Assembly (NCBI GenBank): GCA_037178975.1
Contig: JASJZH010000005.1
Coordinates: forward strand, 9,076,501-9,140,500
Direction: 5' to 3'
Length of the DNA stretch: 64,000 nt
DNA from: Oscheius tipulae
Taxonomy: Eukaryota > Nematoda > Chromadorea > Rhabditida > Rhabditidae
Position numbers and translations under genes: made by a program. The stretch's first letter is position 1. Every line of letters begins with the position of its first letter. Shown here one piece after another: positions 45,801-58,700 of the stretch. The notes beneath the pieces are model-generated. The model searched no databases. It saw nothing but the letters and a program-made list of their open reading frames with translations, and was not told the origin of the DNA.

Positions 45801-48800
45801 TATTTAGAATTCTCCTGCCCTGTAGCTGACGAGACCCTCTACTTCAACTTCTACGCCCGAGACGAACTGGGTCTGCCGATTCAGAGAGCTGGAGTCATGA
45901 ACTGTATGGTATATGTTCCAACAATCACTCCTCCTAACGGATGCCTCAATGGTGGAATACCCAACTCGGATAACAGTACATGTTACTGTCCGATGGGCTT
46001 CTCTGGACCTCATTGCGAGAAACTCGTAAGTTCTAATGCGAGACCCTAATTTTAAAAATTTGTAGACCTGCTTCAATGGAGGTACCCCGATAGCCAACTC
46101 AACCCAGTGCAGATGCTCGAACTCTTGGACTGGACCCTTCTGCGAGATTGCTAAGTGCATTGAGCGCGGTCCTGACCCGGAAATTCTGATGGGATCTGTG
46201 GACATGGTCTTTGCGGTGGAGCTGACCCTGACTGGACAGGCCCAGATCGCCTACTTGAACAAGAACTTTGCCGAACTGATTCGCGACATCAACAGTCAGA
46301 GCAGAACCTGGATCCGGAACTTTGTCATCGTCGGATACAACTCCACCTGGGGAGATGTCATGCATGTGACGCCTGCTGGTAATCCTGAGGGTATCATTCA
46401 TGCCATGGAACAGATTGCCAGCAAGGACTACACTGACAATGCTTGTACCGTTCAGGTATTTGATCGCCATGCAGTAAATGTACAAATTTAGTTGTACCGA
46501 GCCCTCAACAGAGCTGTGATCAGAGGAACCACACCACCTGGATCCTTCATCGAAATCTTCACCGTCACCCCGGCTGATCAGTCAGCAAATGGCGGCTGGT
46601 CTGAGATGTACGAGAGCATGAGAACTCTCTATCTGAATGTCTACGGCTACCTGAACATTGTGAACCCGTCCGCTAGAAATCCCACGGGACTTGCATGCAA
46701 CTCCACTTACGTAAACTTGTATACTTTAAAATATAAAAAAAACGCAGAATGACTACCAACTTCTGTTCGATTTGGCTGGAGGAAGCGCTGGAAAAGTCTA
46801 TCCCACTCAGGCCGCCATGATTCAAGACGTAATAACTATTTGTATGGTTTTAACAAATTGAATATTTTTAGATCGTCAAAGTAATTCCTCTGCAGTACAT
46901 GTCTTCAATGGTCTACGGTCAAGTCAAAACGGATTGCACTGAACCCATGCAGGTACTTTAATTCATTCTCAATTGTTTCGTATTGGCTTATTTTGAAAAC
47001 TCGCTTAATTTTCCCACGTTTACTAGTATCTTATCACGAATCTGTTCCTGGTGGTTCCCGTCGTGATTGTGCGCAGTACACTGCCGGCAGCTTTTCTATT
47101 TTTGGCCTAAGTTTTGGATTTGTTTTGTTCTTCTGCTCATTTTTTCATTATTTTATTTACATTTAAAAAAAATTCTCAGTTTCTTGCGCTTAAAATTAAC
47201 ATCTTAAGCTGCTCTGGGTTTTAATCATTCCGCACAAATTTTCTTTCCAGGTCTACTTCCCGATTGATGCCTACACCCAAACAATCTTGCTTTCTGTTGT
47301 CGGAAACAACACCAAGATCAACATTTACGATGCTCAAAGTCGGTCGGTCGAATACTTCCAATTCCACCACGACACCGTCTCTCTTTGGGACCTCTACGAG
47401 ATCAGAAAACGTTTGTAATTTTCGACTCATTGTTCAAAACAATTTCAGCTTGTGACACGGACTGGATCGAGGTCGGACAGTACTGCACCTACTTCGGTAA
47501 ACAGCCAAAGTCTTATGACGATGCTCACGTGTTCTGCTCGCAGGCTGGTGGCTTCGTCGTCGACGATTTGACCCCGGACAAGCATAGATTCTTGAGCGAG
47601 AACGCAAACTCGATGAAGTTCTGGATCGGACTGACGAATATGAATAACAACGGCTATGTCTGGGACCGTGGATACAACTACACTCAGAATCTGAACCAGA
47701 CTAATGTGTACTGGGTAGGCGGTCAGACACCTACCTACGACTCGGGCAAGCAATGTGTCTTCTTCAACAGCTCTGCGCAGGATCAATACACTTGGACACC
47801 GGATGACTGTGCCACCCAGAGACCATTTGTCTGTCAGAAGCATCGCTACGACGCTGACAGTCCGCCAACTGATCTGAACTCGAGTAAGCTGTAGTTTCTC
47901 TCCAGTAAAATTTTTTTTAGACCATCTATCGGCTGGTATGTGGTACGTTAACATCACGACCAATTCCCCGCCTGGAATCAGTGGTGTTCCCGGCTGCTAT
48001 GCTGAGGTACTGAATTTGGTTGAAGCAACATAGATTGGTTTAGGTGAGAATCCAATCGAAGCTGATGATCTACACCGGATTCGTAACCAACCCGGCCATG
48101 GACTTCCCCGCCAACGACCCCATCAACGTTTGTACCAATTTTTTTTCTAACTAAAGCTAGTTCAGAGCTCTCCCGAAAACCAGATTATCGCTTACATTCA
48201 CAGCGAAGATCACGATAGCAGTACCCCAATTCTGAAGTATGCCACCCTCTGGGATGCCTACAATGGAAGCTTCTACAATGCTATGCAGTACCAATACAGA
48301 GTCGAATGTTCATTCTCCTGGATCTCGCAGACGTTCCCTTGTCCCAATGCCAACAGCCCAATGAATGAGTTTGGAATTGCTGTGAGTTTCAGATATGATG
48401 TTGCTACATGAAATTTGCAGCATATTGGAGAAGACGAGTTCGGAAATATGTTCCAACGTATTACTTTGGTATAAGGATTTTATTTTAAATCGTAGAAAGT
48501 TTTTTTTAGGCACACTGCACATCACCTGTGCTGACTTGTGGAAATGGAGGATACCGCTACAATGGGTAAGAGCAACTATAGTTTTAACTAAGAGTGCTTC
48601 CAGAACCTGTGTGTGCGACGAATACTGGACCGGACTGTTCTGCACTATTCCGATCTGCGTGAATGGTGGAACGCTCAGTAAAAACGATCAGTTCTGTGAA
48701 TGTCCAACAGGCTACGCTGGTCCGAACTGTCAGTTCGACGAGTGCCGTCGCGCCGTTCCCGTCAACTTCTCCCCAGACAATAGAACTCTTATTCTAGTCC

Positions 48801-51800
48801 TTGAGGCCACAGTTCAGAACAAGCCAGCTTTCGCACAGGTGCGAGCTTTTCATTTCGTAGTATAAGATGTCGTTTAGTTGGCCAACAACATGGCAGCCAT
48901 AATTTTCAATGCCAGTCCAGGATGGTTCAAGAACTACGCTCTCATCACTTTTGATTGTAGGTTGATGTCAAAATTTATCAGAGCTTTGTTAAGCCAGGGG
49001 AGTGGTATACGATGCATATACTTACACCAGTCCACAGTCCTTCCAAACGGCCATTGCTATCCAGCAAAACGTCATTTCGGACCCCGGAGCTTGTCAATAT
49101 AACCTGTTTGCGTAAGTCTCAGATATGTTTCGGAGCGCGGGAATCGAACCTTATCCAATTGTGATACGTAAAGCCACGACTGCGCTATAGTCTACTTCCA
49201 ACCAAGGGCGGCAGCTGGTCTCGTTGCGAAAGCCCCCAAAAACCTGTATTTCGCCAATTTAGCCATTTTAGAGGCGTTTCTACTATGATTTGAGCTCGCC
49301 ATCGAAGTCTGCGCCCTTGAAAACCTACATGAGAACTAAATCAAGGAAAAAACTGGTACATATCGCTGATGCCGTAAAACCCCTATTAGAAGCACAGGGT
49401 TTCGTAAGAAAATACGTACTTTCATGTTTTTCGGGTCACCGTCGAGTACGGCTCTTTCTGACATTTTAATGTTCCGCGAAGTTGTAGAGCAGCTCAAGAG
49501 CTACAACTTCGCAAAACATCAAAAAGTCAGAAAACGCCGTATTCGGCACGAAAAACGTGAATGCGCAATTGCGTATTACTTTACTTAACCTTGCTTTTCT
49601 AATAAAGGCTTTACGGTATTAAAAAAACATGTTGGCTGAGTTTTACTTTTCATGTTTCGAGTTTTTTCAACGTTTTCATTCTACTTTTTTTCCTCAAATA
49701 TGTTGTCAAGTAGGTCTTCTCGGTAGTAGAATTAGAAAACAACGTCAAAACAAGAAAAAAACTCATGCAAACAGGCGAAAATTGCCAAAAAAGCAAATTT
49801 TCCCTCTTCGTGCTTTTCATTTGGAAAACGTAGCGCGAAAGCAGTTAGTCCTTTAAAACTTTAAAATTCGTTTGAAATAGATTATATCAGACAACGACTG
49901 ATCCATTATCTTTTAGAATCCTGAAACAGGCTCTCATGCAAGTAGACATGATCGCCACCCCTAACTCGCAAGTCCTCATGATCACTTCTTCGACGGCTGC
50001 CGACTCTGCGACCAGAACAGAAACCATTGAGAGGCTCAGCAATGAAGAAGCCAGCGTATGTTACCTTACCTGCACAAAGAACCCGTAACACATGTCAGCT
50101 CTAATCTGGGACAACACTTTTTGTGTCAAGTGTCATTCCAGATAAGAGTAGACAAGACAAGTCAGAAGAGAGTCAAACAGTTCTGAAAGAGCAATGGGTC
50201 GCTCCGCCCGGACTGGTAGTTCAGTCAATATAAAATTTGAAAATTGCAGCTGCATTGGCTGTACATGTCAAACGACAACTGTGGAGGAACTGTTCCCAGC
50301 GACGACTCAGTCCCTCACCTGGTTAAGCTGGCCTACGCCTCCAATGGAAACACAGCCTTTGTCAAAGGCAACAATCTCACTGATGTTATCTTTTTTTTTG
50401 AACTCTACTCAAACAGTTTTTAGTTCCTCACACCTTACTTGGCCTCCCGCTACAGTGCCCAGATTCTGGACAATCCCACAGCTAATCCCTCGAACGGCGC
50501 GGCTCCTCTGACATGTCCTTCAGGATCATGGCTCGTCGAGGTTGACATGAACACCACCTCAATCTTCATCACTGCTAATTCCGCTATTGGAACTGTTGGA
50601 GTGAAAGCTCCTAACGGAGGTAGCCGAAAATTATTAAAAATACACCTAGGTCAGATTCGATCAACCCTGTTACTCTCTTCAATGGTGCCGAACAAACTCA
50701 GCTCTACAGAATCGATACCATGGGCAGCTCCGGCATCTACAAAATTGCTGTAAGCTCTCTTCGATATGCAACCTATAAAAAATCATAGCTCTCTTCCCCG
50801 GGAATGTGCTTCCTCTCAGTCTGGGGAGTCGGAAGTATGGGAGTCTACACTCGCTTTGCCCCCACCTCCGCCACCGATCTAACTGCGGCTCACCTCGATG
50901 GAACTGCTACTTCTCCTTCTGCTAATGGTAACATTTTTCTTGAAACCCAACTGTCTCTTTTCAGTCAACTCCGTGGCAATGTTCCACATGGCTGGCACAC
51001 CCGGACATCGTGGTATCCTGCAGTACTTGGAAGTTTTCGACGTCAGCACTCAAACGGTTTTGAGGTTGATCTGCTTATTTAAATCGTGTTCAGACAATTC
51101 TTCGATCGGAGCTCTACCGAAGATCGTCTTGTTCCTTCGAATATTACTCGGACCCATTCACCTGTCAAATGGACATTATCACTCTATACATATATGGAAT
51201 GGACGAGAGCTACCAGCCGTTCAGACGCCAGCAGATGAGCTTCTGTCTCAATGGAACTCTTTCAAGTTAGACTCCTTTCTGGTACTCTAACAATCCCACG
51301 ATTTCAGCTGCTTCCCCTGTCACCGTTAGCTCCACTCAGTCTCTTGGAACTACTCCCACTACTGCGCCGGGCACAGTACCTAGTGGCGGAACAAGTGGTC
51401 CCACAACGACCATGGGCTCGACTACTACCTCCTTCGGATACCTCAACTTGGTCTTTGACGTCGTCTTCCTTATTGATGTGAGCAATTCGGCCAACTCCAC
51501 CTATGATACTGTAAGTTCTGAAGAACACTTGCTGACTAACATTCCGTTTAGATGTCCCAATTCATCACAAATCTGATGGCTGGATACACTGTTTCTCAGG
51601 TATGTTTTAATTATCGCTGCTGTTCAAATATGGTTTCAGAATAACGTTCGAGTAGCTATAATACGTGTTCCTGGACAGAGCAATCCGGCTGCTTTCGCCG
51701 TTGCCACGTTGTGGACCATAACCTCTAGCAACGTGTTGACGCAATACCTTTCCGCAACGAAGACCTCCTTTAACGATTTCACCGATGCTGGACAGAGTCT

Positions 51801-52182
51801 TCAGTCAGCCCTTAACGTGGCTATCAATCCGAACTTCATCCAGCAAGGCTACCGCGCAGATCAGCCCAACCATCTCCTCGTCTACGTTACGTCTACCAGC
51901 ACGTAAGTTAATATTTAAAATATTTCACTATCTATTTTTAGATTCACTGACGGTCCATCAACGGCCAGCATTCTCAGCGCGAACAATTATGGAATCATAA
52001 CTGTCGGCTACGGAGCTGGTCTTGATAAGGGTGCTCTCCAAGGAATTTCTGGAGGTTCTGCTTGTACTTTCACTGCTGCAACTGCTGCAGACCTCCAGTC
52101 TCAGATTCCCAGCATCAAAAAATTGATCTGGAGTGCCAACTTCAACGGTGGAGTCTATTGTGGTAACATGCCGGCTAATTAA
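42888..52182 (+). CDS. IRG-7-like giant secreted protein, copy 1 (EGF, vWA-like, C-type lectin)
   Basis: Many short introns; roughly 2,100-2,200 residues. Order by position: signal peptide MRLLLSLTALAVVTLA (42888); EGF-like CLPGYTGDTC (43110); beta-rich region with HANNNRSPG (43800); two EGF-like repeats (44280-44470); vWA-like domain from DHPTLTFVIRGRQQ (44500-45190); beta region (45260-45790); two EGF-like repeats (45940-46150); vWA-like domain SVDMVFAVELT (46197-46720); C-type lectin domain with WIGL, WTPDDC and CQKHRYD (47450-47860); EGF-like repeats (48530-48760); vWA-like domain (48770-50400); Thr-rich linker (51310-51430); final vWA with an intact MIDAS-type DVSNS (51475). TAA is at 52180-52182 and AATAAA follows 14 nt later. 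The domain mix matches C. elegans IRG-7, an intestinal immune-response protein; orthology is inferred. The intron at about 49113-49916 holds repeats. Confidence 0.8.
49131..49192 (-). repeat. tRNA-like dispersed repeat
   Basis: Minus strand: GACTATAGCGCAGTCGTGGC and B box AAGGTTCGATTCCCGCG. It lies in the longest intron of the first IRG-7-like gene, antisense. Confidence 0.6.
49465..49530 (+). repeat. Solo A hairpin of the two-hairpin repeat family
   Basis: TGTTCCGCGAAGTTGTAG pairs with CTACAACTTCGCAAAACA around a 13-nt loop, followed by TCAAAAAGTC as in the other A hairpins. No B hairpin or partner is seen nearby. Confidence 0.75.
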
Positions 52183-52746
52183 GGATACGAGAAAGAATAA
52201 AGAGATTATTGTGTCGAAATGTGATATAAAAGTAGCCTGCACGTTGGCAGAAATTTAAAGCCCGCGTTGTCGCCCACGTACCATTTCGACATCTGACTTG
52301 TAGACATATGCATCAGAGTGCATCGCACTGGTTGAGCATCCGATGAGCTGCATCGAAACGGGCTCAACTTTTAGATTTACCTTCGGGGCGTGCACTTATC
52401 ATTTCACCTATGGCTATGATGTGTCCTCACTTCAGCAGGGCGTTACCACCTCTTATCAGGCGTTAATGACTGCACATAAACATAAAACTATGCACTAGAC
52501 ATGCACAAAAATCACACTCATAATTAAATTTAAGCAGTAGAAAACTTGTAAGACTAAATTAAAGTTCGGGAGGGCGAATAATGTGTGAGCTTAATTATTT
52601 TTACAGTAACCCATGAAACTGCCAGAAATTGGGGTCATCTGCCCGAGACGGAGACAAATTTAATGGCCCGTAAAATCAGAAACTTTGAGATTAGAACAGA
52701 CAGTGTCAAAGTCTTTTCTCTTCTCGTGAATCACACTCACTTTCAG
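52183..52746. other. Spacer between the tandem IRG-7-like genes
   Basis: Non-coding, 564 nt. AATAAA lies at about 52196. The spacer ends in CACTTTCAG placed directly against the next ATG, a strong spliced-leader acceptor. No other feature is seen. Confidence 0.5.
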
Positions 52747-55700
52747 ATGCGACTGTGGCTGCTGGCCGCCGTTTTGGCGGTGGCTGTATTCGCGGATCGA
52801 CCGGAACAGGATGAGATCTTGAAGAGTGGTTTGTGATACTGTGCATCCTGGAGTAGTTCTCTAAGATTTTCGTTGCAGAACCCATTAACATCACTATCAT
52901 GAGACAATTTTATATACTCGACCGGTACTAGGTCATATGTTTGGACTAAATACTCGAAGCTGTTATTTGCAACATTGGGTTCCGCAGGAAAATATTTGTA
53001 GAACTGCGATTCTTTAACTTTAAGGCATGGTTCTTAACAACTGTTTCCAGTATTCCGAACATGGAACAATGGTCCGGTTCGGTACATTGATGACGAGCTG
53101 TTCCGTGAAGAGAGACAGGAAGAACCTCCCACACGGAGCAAGAGATCTGTAATGAGTCAAGCACTCACCATCAAGGTCGGGTTCGGATCCTGTCAGACTC
53201 CTGGCTATACCGGAGAAGGATGCATCCATCGTAGGCTGTCAAACTGCTTAACTATTGTTTATTCAGCAATCTGTCCTATTAACAATGAGAACATACCGAA
53301 AAATGACGACACTGATGGATTGGTAACTGTTCTTTCATACCTGAACAATATGGTTTAGGGCGAGACGATCGACAAGACTTATTTGGCGAACTGTACTCAG
53401 GAGTATCTGGTCTATATTGATGACACGGTATGATTTAAATCTTATGAATACATTTTCCCAGATGTTCAACATTCGGTTCGATCTTGAAAGTGAGAAGCCT
53501 CTAAACCCGTACATGACCATCATGAGCTCGGACGGCTCGGTTCTTTTCCCAGACTCAATCGAGAGGTCACCCTCCTCCTATCAACCATTCTGGTTCTTCG
53601 TCGCACCTGGAGTCTACAAAGTGAGTCCGTCCGCTGATCTCAATACGGATGCTTGTGTCATGACGATGAAGGTACAATAGTTGAGGTTTACCCGATACAA
53701 GAAACTCAGGCCCGAACCATGCTGAACGTGGTAGGCGGATTTGTTTCCTACGGAGACGATCAGGCTCGAAACGATTTCCCCACCGGGTTTGCATACCAAG
53801 GAATGGAGGCGACTGCCGTGTTCCATGGAAATAATCTTCGCAGTCCGGGTAGACTTATCTCGATGGCTATCACTGGAAATGACAATGTGAATCCGGTCAT
53901 TTCGAAAAAGAGACGCCTCTTTCAGAGTGTCTACAGGCCGAAACCACTGGAGACTCGATACAACTGCAGCTACGAGTTTTTCCGAGATGGATTCATCTGT
54001 AAGACCCTGGGATCATATCTGTACCATGTGGACGGTATTACGTTCGAAGGCTACCAGTTCAGACGAACTTACGGATTCATGTGTCTGCGTGAGTAGACTT
54101 GCACGTTATCTGGTACTGAAATGTTTAAGCGCCGCCGCCTACAACTCCACCGACTACAGTAACCACACCTGTACCCACTCCCCTAGCTGGTTGCAAGAAC
54201 AACGGATTCCAAATTAATCAGCCCGATGGAAACTTTACCTGTTTCTGTCAGGGACTCTGGCAGGGAGCCGACTGTGGTACCATTCTCTGTATGAACGGTG
54301 GAACCAGCAGAACCGATAACACTTGTGCCTGCTCAACCGGCTTCCGGGGAAATCACTGCCAGGACGTATTCTGTTCTGATAACCAGGGATCCGATTTCGA
54401 TGCGGATCATCCGACATTGACTTTGGTTATGAGATCTCGACAGTATCTGAACAACGTCAATCAGCAAGTAGGTTATCGTCTACCTTTTGCATCTGTCTCT
54501 GTCTCGCTATCCAATAATCACTTCCAGGTAGCTGACGCGGCAGCCAAACTCCATAACGACCTGCAGTTTGATCCGGACTACTTGGCCTACTTCATGCTTG
54601 TTCTATTCAACAACGATCAAATCATCCATAACCGGCGCTACACCGTCTTTTCTGATTTTTACGATGATATTGTAAACATTGGTGCCAATTCCACTTCCAC
54701 TGACGGTGGCTGTTACGATTCTGTCTTCAATGCAGTATCGTAAGTTAAACTCTTGTTCCTTTACAAAAGGGCATCAATAGGTCGGCCCTTGTCCAGCATT
54801 CCACCTACAAGTCCCCCGTCTACATTGTGACAGATGTTCCTCCAAAAGATGTGGACGTCGGAGATACTGTCTTGCAGCTGGACAGCTTTTGGAGAGCACC
54901 ACTCAACTTCATCTACGTTCAGCCCGAAACTCAATGCCTGGTGAACCTTGAAGATTCTGGGTATAGAAAAATGGACGACATCGCGAAGAAGTCCAGTGGA
55001 CAGACTTTCTATCTCCGAAACACTACTTCGACATATGATGTGAGAGCTCCCAGCTCCTTGTTATAGAAAATTTTAGTTTGTCAACAGCCACATGCAGATG
55101 ACTATCTACCGTAGTCACTTGGTGCTGAGCAATGACGTCGAGATCTGCAATCTCCAAAACGCGTATCAGGCTGTCACGATTGATGGCACGGTCCAGCAGG
55201 TTACTGTCGTGGCTACGGGAGAAAATCTCCAACTGGTGGTTACCATGCCCCACGGAGACCCCTTTACCAGAGCTGAACTAGTCTACAGCGATAACGGGAA
55301 CTTCATCTGGCTCGTCAACGGTCTGCAAACCGGCCTCTGGACGTTTAATGTCATGACTTCGAGCCAGGGAAGCGGCTGCAATTTCAGAATCTTCCAGAAG
55401 GACTACAACAATCTGGGTTGGTTAAATAGACAGACTAAAAGACAGTGACAATGGCACTTATAAGACCTAGCTTCAGCTGGAACCCAAAATCCATCCTACG
55501 GATCACTCTTCTGGGCGTTCACACCTGCCATTGATATGAACAGCAATCTGACGCAGCCGTAAGTTGGCCCCTAACACCAGAGAAACAATTATTAGGGTCT
55601 ATAATTCCGACACTAGAATTGTGATGAAGTTGACCAATTATCCGCCCGTCCTACCCCAGTATGTGACAGCGGGACTGAACATTTACGCGAGCCGTGGCGG

Positions 55701-58700
55701 AAGGCAGGTTGAAGTGTACGCGTCCAACGGAATCTGGAGGGACGGCTGTGATTACAACTTCTACTTCCCGTCGTTCAGCTGCTATGTTCCCAACGAACTG
55801 CTATACTTCAACGTTAGTTTTTGAATTAAGTTAGGAACAGCCTATCCAGTTCTTCGGTCGAGATCAAGAAGGCTTGTCAATTCAAAGAAGTGGAGTCATG
55901 ATCTGTTCCCTATCCCAACCTACCCAAAGCCCGCCAAGTGAATGTCTGAACGGTGGAGTTGAATCCCCTAACGGAACCTGTTTCTGTCAAATGGGCTACA
56001 GTGGACAGAAGTGCGAGAACATTGTCTGTTACAACGGAGGAACAGCCCAGGGCAACAAGTGTCTTTGTACTCAAAACTGGGGAGGGACTTTCTGCGAGTT
56101 TGGTAGGTGTCAGAATCGGTTCAAAATACTGAAAATTCAGCCAAATGTACGGAAAAGGGATTTTCCCCGGAGAGCCAGCTGAAATATGTGGATATGATTT
56201 TTGCCGTCGAGATGACAGAGCTCGGAGCGGCTCAAATTGCCTACCTGGACAAGTACTTCAGCGGTTTGAAAGTTTGTAAATACCAACTTTTTTTTTTAGA
56301 TCTTTTGCGTGATATCGTCTCTCAGGATCAAAAGTGGATCAGACGGTTTGTGCTGGCTGGATACAATTCTACTTGTAGGTTACGTTCAGTTACACACCGA
56401 AACAGAAGGCTCTTCGATAGGGTAGTCACTGGGCCCGTGTCAGCAGTGAGGATTTTTAGGAGAAGATAAAAACGTTGACATCCATTTTGAACATAAGATA
56501 GTTACGCTATGCCGAGATTATGTAGAAAACACGCATACACATGTGCTAGGCAAATCGTACATACAGCGAAATGCGTCCTGCACCAAAGTCTTAGCAGGCG
56601 ATTGCCGAGGTAGTACGAGAGCACCAGTAGTAGGGAAGAGCACCTCTACTAAGGCTGCGCAGAACTTAAAAAATAAGTTCAGGGGCTGATGTCCTGGTGG
56701 AAGCCAGTGCAAACGACTACCAGACCGTTGTCGACACTCTTCACGACGTGGCCGTTTCCACCTTTACTGATCCCAATACCGATCCTGGCTGTGGTGGAAT
56801 GCAAGTCTGGGAGGCTTTCGACACTGCGGTCTTGAAACGAGACGCCGGTCCTGGTTCCTACTTTGAGCTCTTCATTGCTTCACCGCCTGACAACACGGAT
56901 TCGGCTGGATGGGGACAACTCTACGACTACCAGCGCTCAATGAATCTTCACATCAATACTTACCTTGGAGTCAAGTCGAGAAACCAGAATCCTCAAGGCT
57001 ACTATTGTAATGCCACGTATGACGACTTTTACTGGCTGAACATTCTGACTGAGAGCTCTGCTGGTGAACTGTACGCATCTGATCCTGCTCTTACCAAAGA
57101 CATCATTTGGACGATTCCGTTGCAGTTTTATTCCAGTATTGTTCTCAACGGCTACGAAGAGGATTGTACCGATGGACGAAAGGTAAAGTCAAAGGCTCAT
57201 AGAGAGAGAGACAGAAACACAGAGAATCCTTTGTAACCAATACTTCAGTGGTACTTCCCTCTGGACGCCTATGCCCAGACGGTACAGTTCGACGTGTTCG
57301 GACAGAATCCTCAAGTGACTGTCTACGACCAGGATGGTAATGCTCAAGATCAAATCCTGATTGTGCAAGACTCGTTCTCCGGCCTGTTCATCTCCACTGT
57401 CATGAAAGGTTTGACCCTCTTCATACAGCTTTTGACAAGAGTTTAGAGTGTGACGACGGCTGGGAGTCTTACGGCTCCTACTGCTACTTCTTCAACACCG
57501 AGAAAATGAGCTGGTCTGATGCTCAGACCTTCTGTCACGCGTCCGGAGGACAACTGGCTGACGATATGGTAGACAGCAAGCACAACTTTATCAAGCAAGT
57601 CGGAAAGATCTACAGCTTCTGGATTGGGCTCTTCAGCAATGCCACAACTGGTAGTCCCTCATGGTACTGGGACAGGCCTGATGGTAATCAACCGGCTGCT
57701 GTAAGTCAAGCGCATCGGATGGCCTAGAGAGACATTTCAGCTGGGTACGGACTATTTGTACTGGGCTGGTGGTACTACTCCAACTGACCCGAGTCTTCCT
57801 TGTGTTCTCTGGAACGGAGCCAATGGACGAAGCGATACCTGGACACCGACACTTTGCAACTTTACCGCCTGGTCACTCTGTCAGAAGCATCGCTACGATT
57901 CTCAGTTCCGTCCCAGTAGTCGACGAACAGGTACGCGTTCTGCTTGGCAACAAGGGTGCCAAAAAGTACTCTGAAAGTCGAATGTAGCACACCAACACTT
58001 GACCATTGGTGTCGATAAGCCGAGTGATTTGAACAATACCTGCGTATCAAAAAGCATGACTAACGCAGCATTGACAGATTTTGGGAAATTTCGATTTTCG
58101 CACTTTTGTTTGACCTCCAAATTCAGACGTTCTTCCACCCGGAAAATGGTCAGTCTCCATCACCACTAATTCAACTGGAATGACATACCCGAATAGAATG
58201 TGTGGACTACTAGTTCGGGTCCAATCCGAGCTCCAGATCATCACAGGTTATGCCCAAAGTGTCGGTCAAGACTACCCAGATGAGGATCCGTACAGAGAGT
58301 CGAGTCTGAACAGAATGGTCACCTATCTCCACTCTCAGGACAACGAATACCGCGATCCTTTCCTCTCAATGGCTTCGATCACCGACGCTTACAATCGTAA
58401 CATTTAGTCTTAGGCAGTTTAAGTACAAGTTCAGAGACTTTCTACAATGCCGCGAGGTACTTCGAACGCTGGGACTGTGCCTACCCATGGGTCACTCAGA
58501 CCTTCGCCTGTCCCAATTCACTGGAGAACGGAAACGAGTTCCAGGTTGCTCACTCCGGAGAAGACTCTTTCGGAAACATGTTCCAGCGTCTCACCTTCGG
58601 ACACTGTAGTCGGACACGTAGGGATACAGATTTCCTTGACTGAGACTGTTCTAGCTCTCACCTGCGGGCAGGGAGGCTATCTCTGGAACGGACAGTGTAT

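Noticed and set aside
52185-52746. The two IRG-7-like genes as one gene
   Set aside because: The first has a stop followed by AATAAA, and the second has its own acceptor, ATG and signal peptide.
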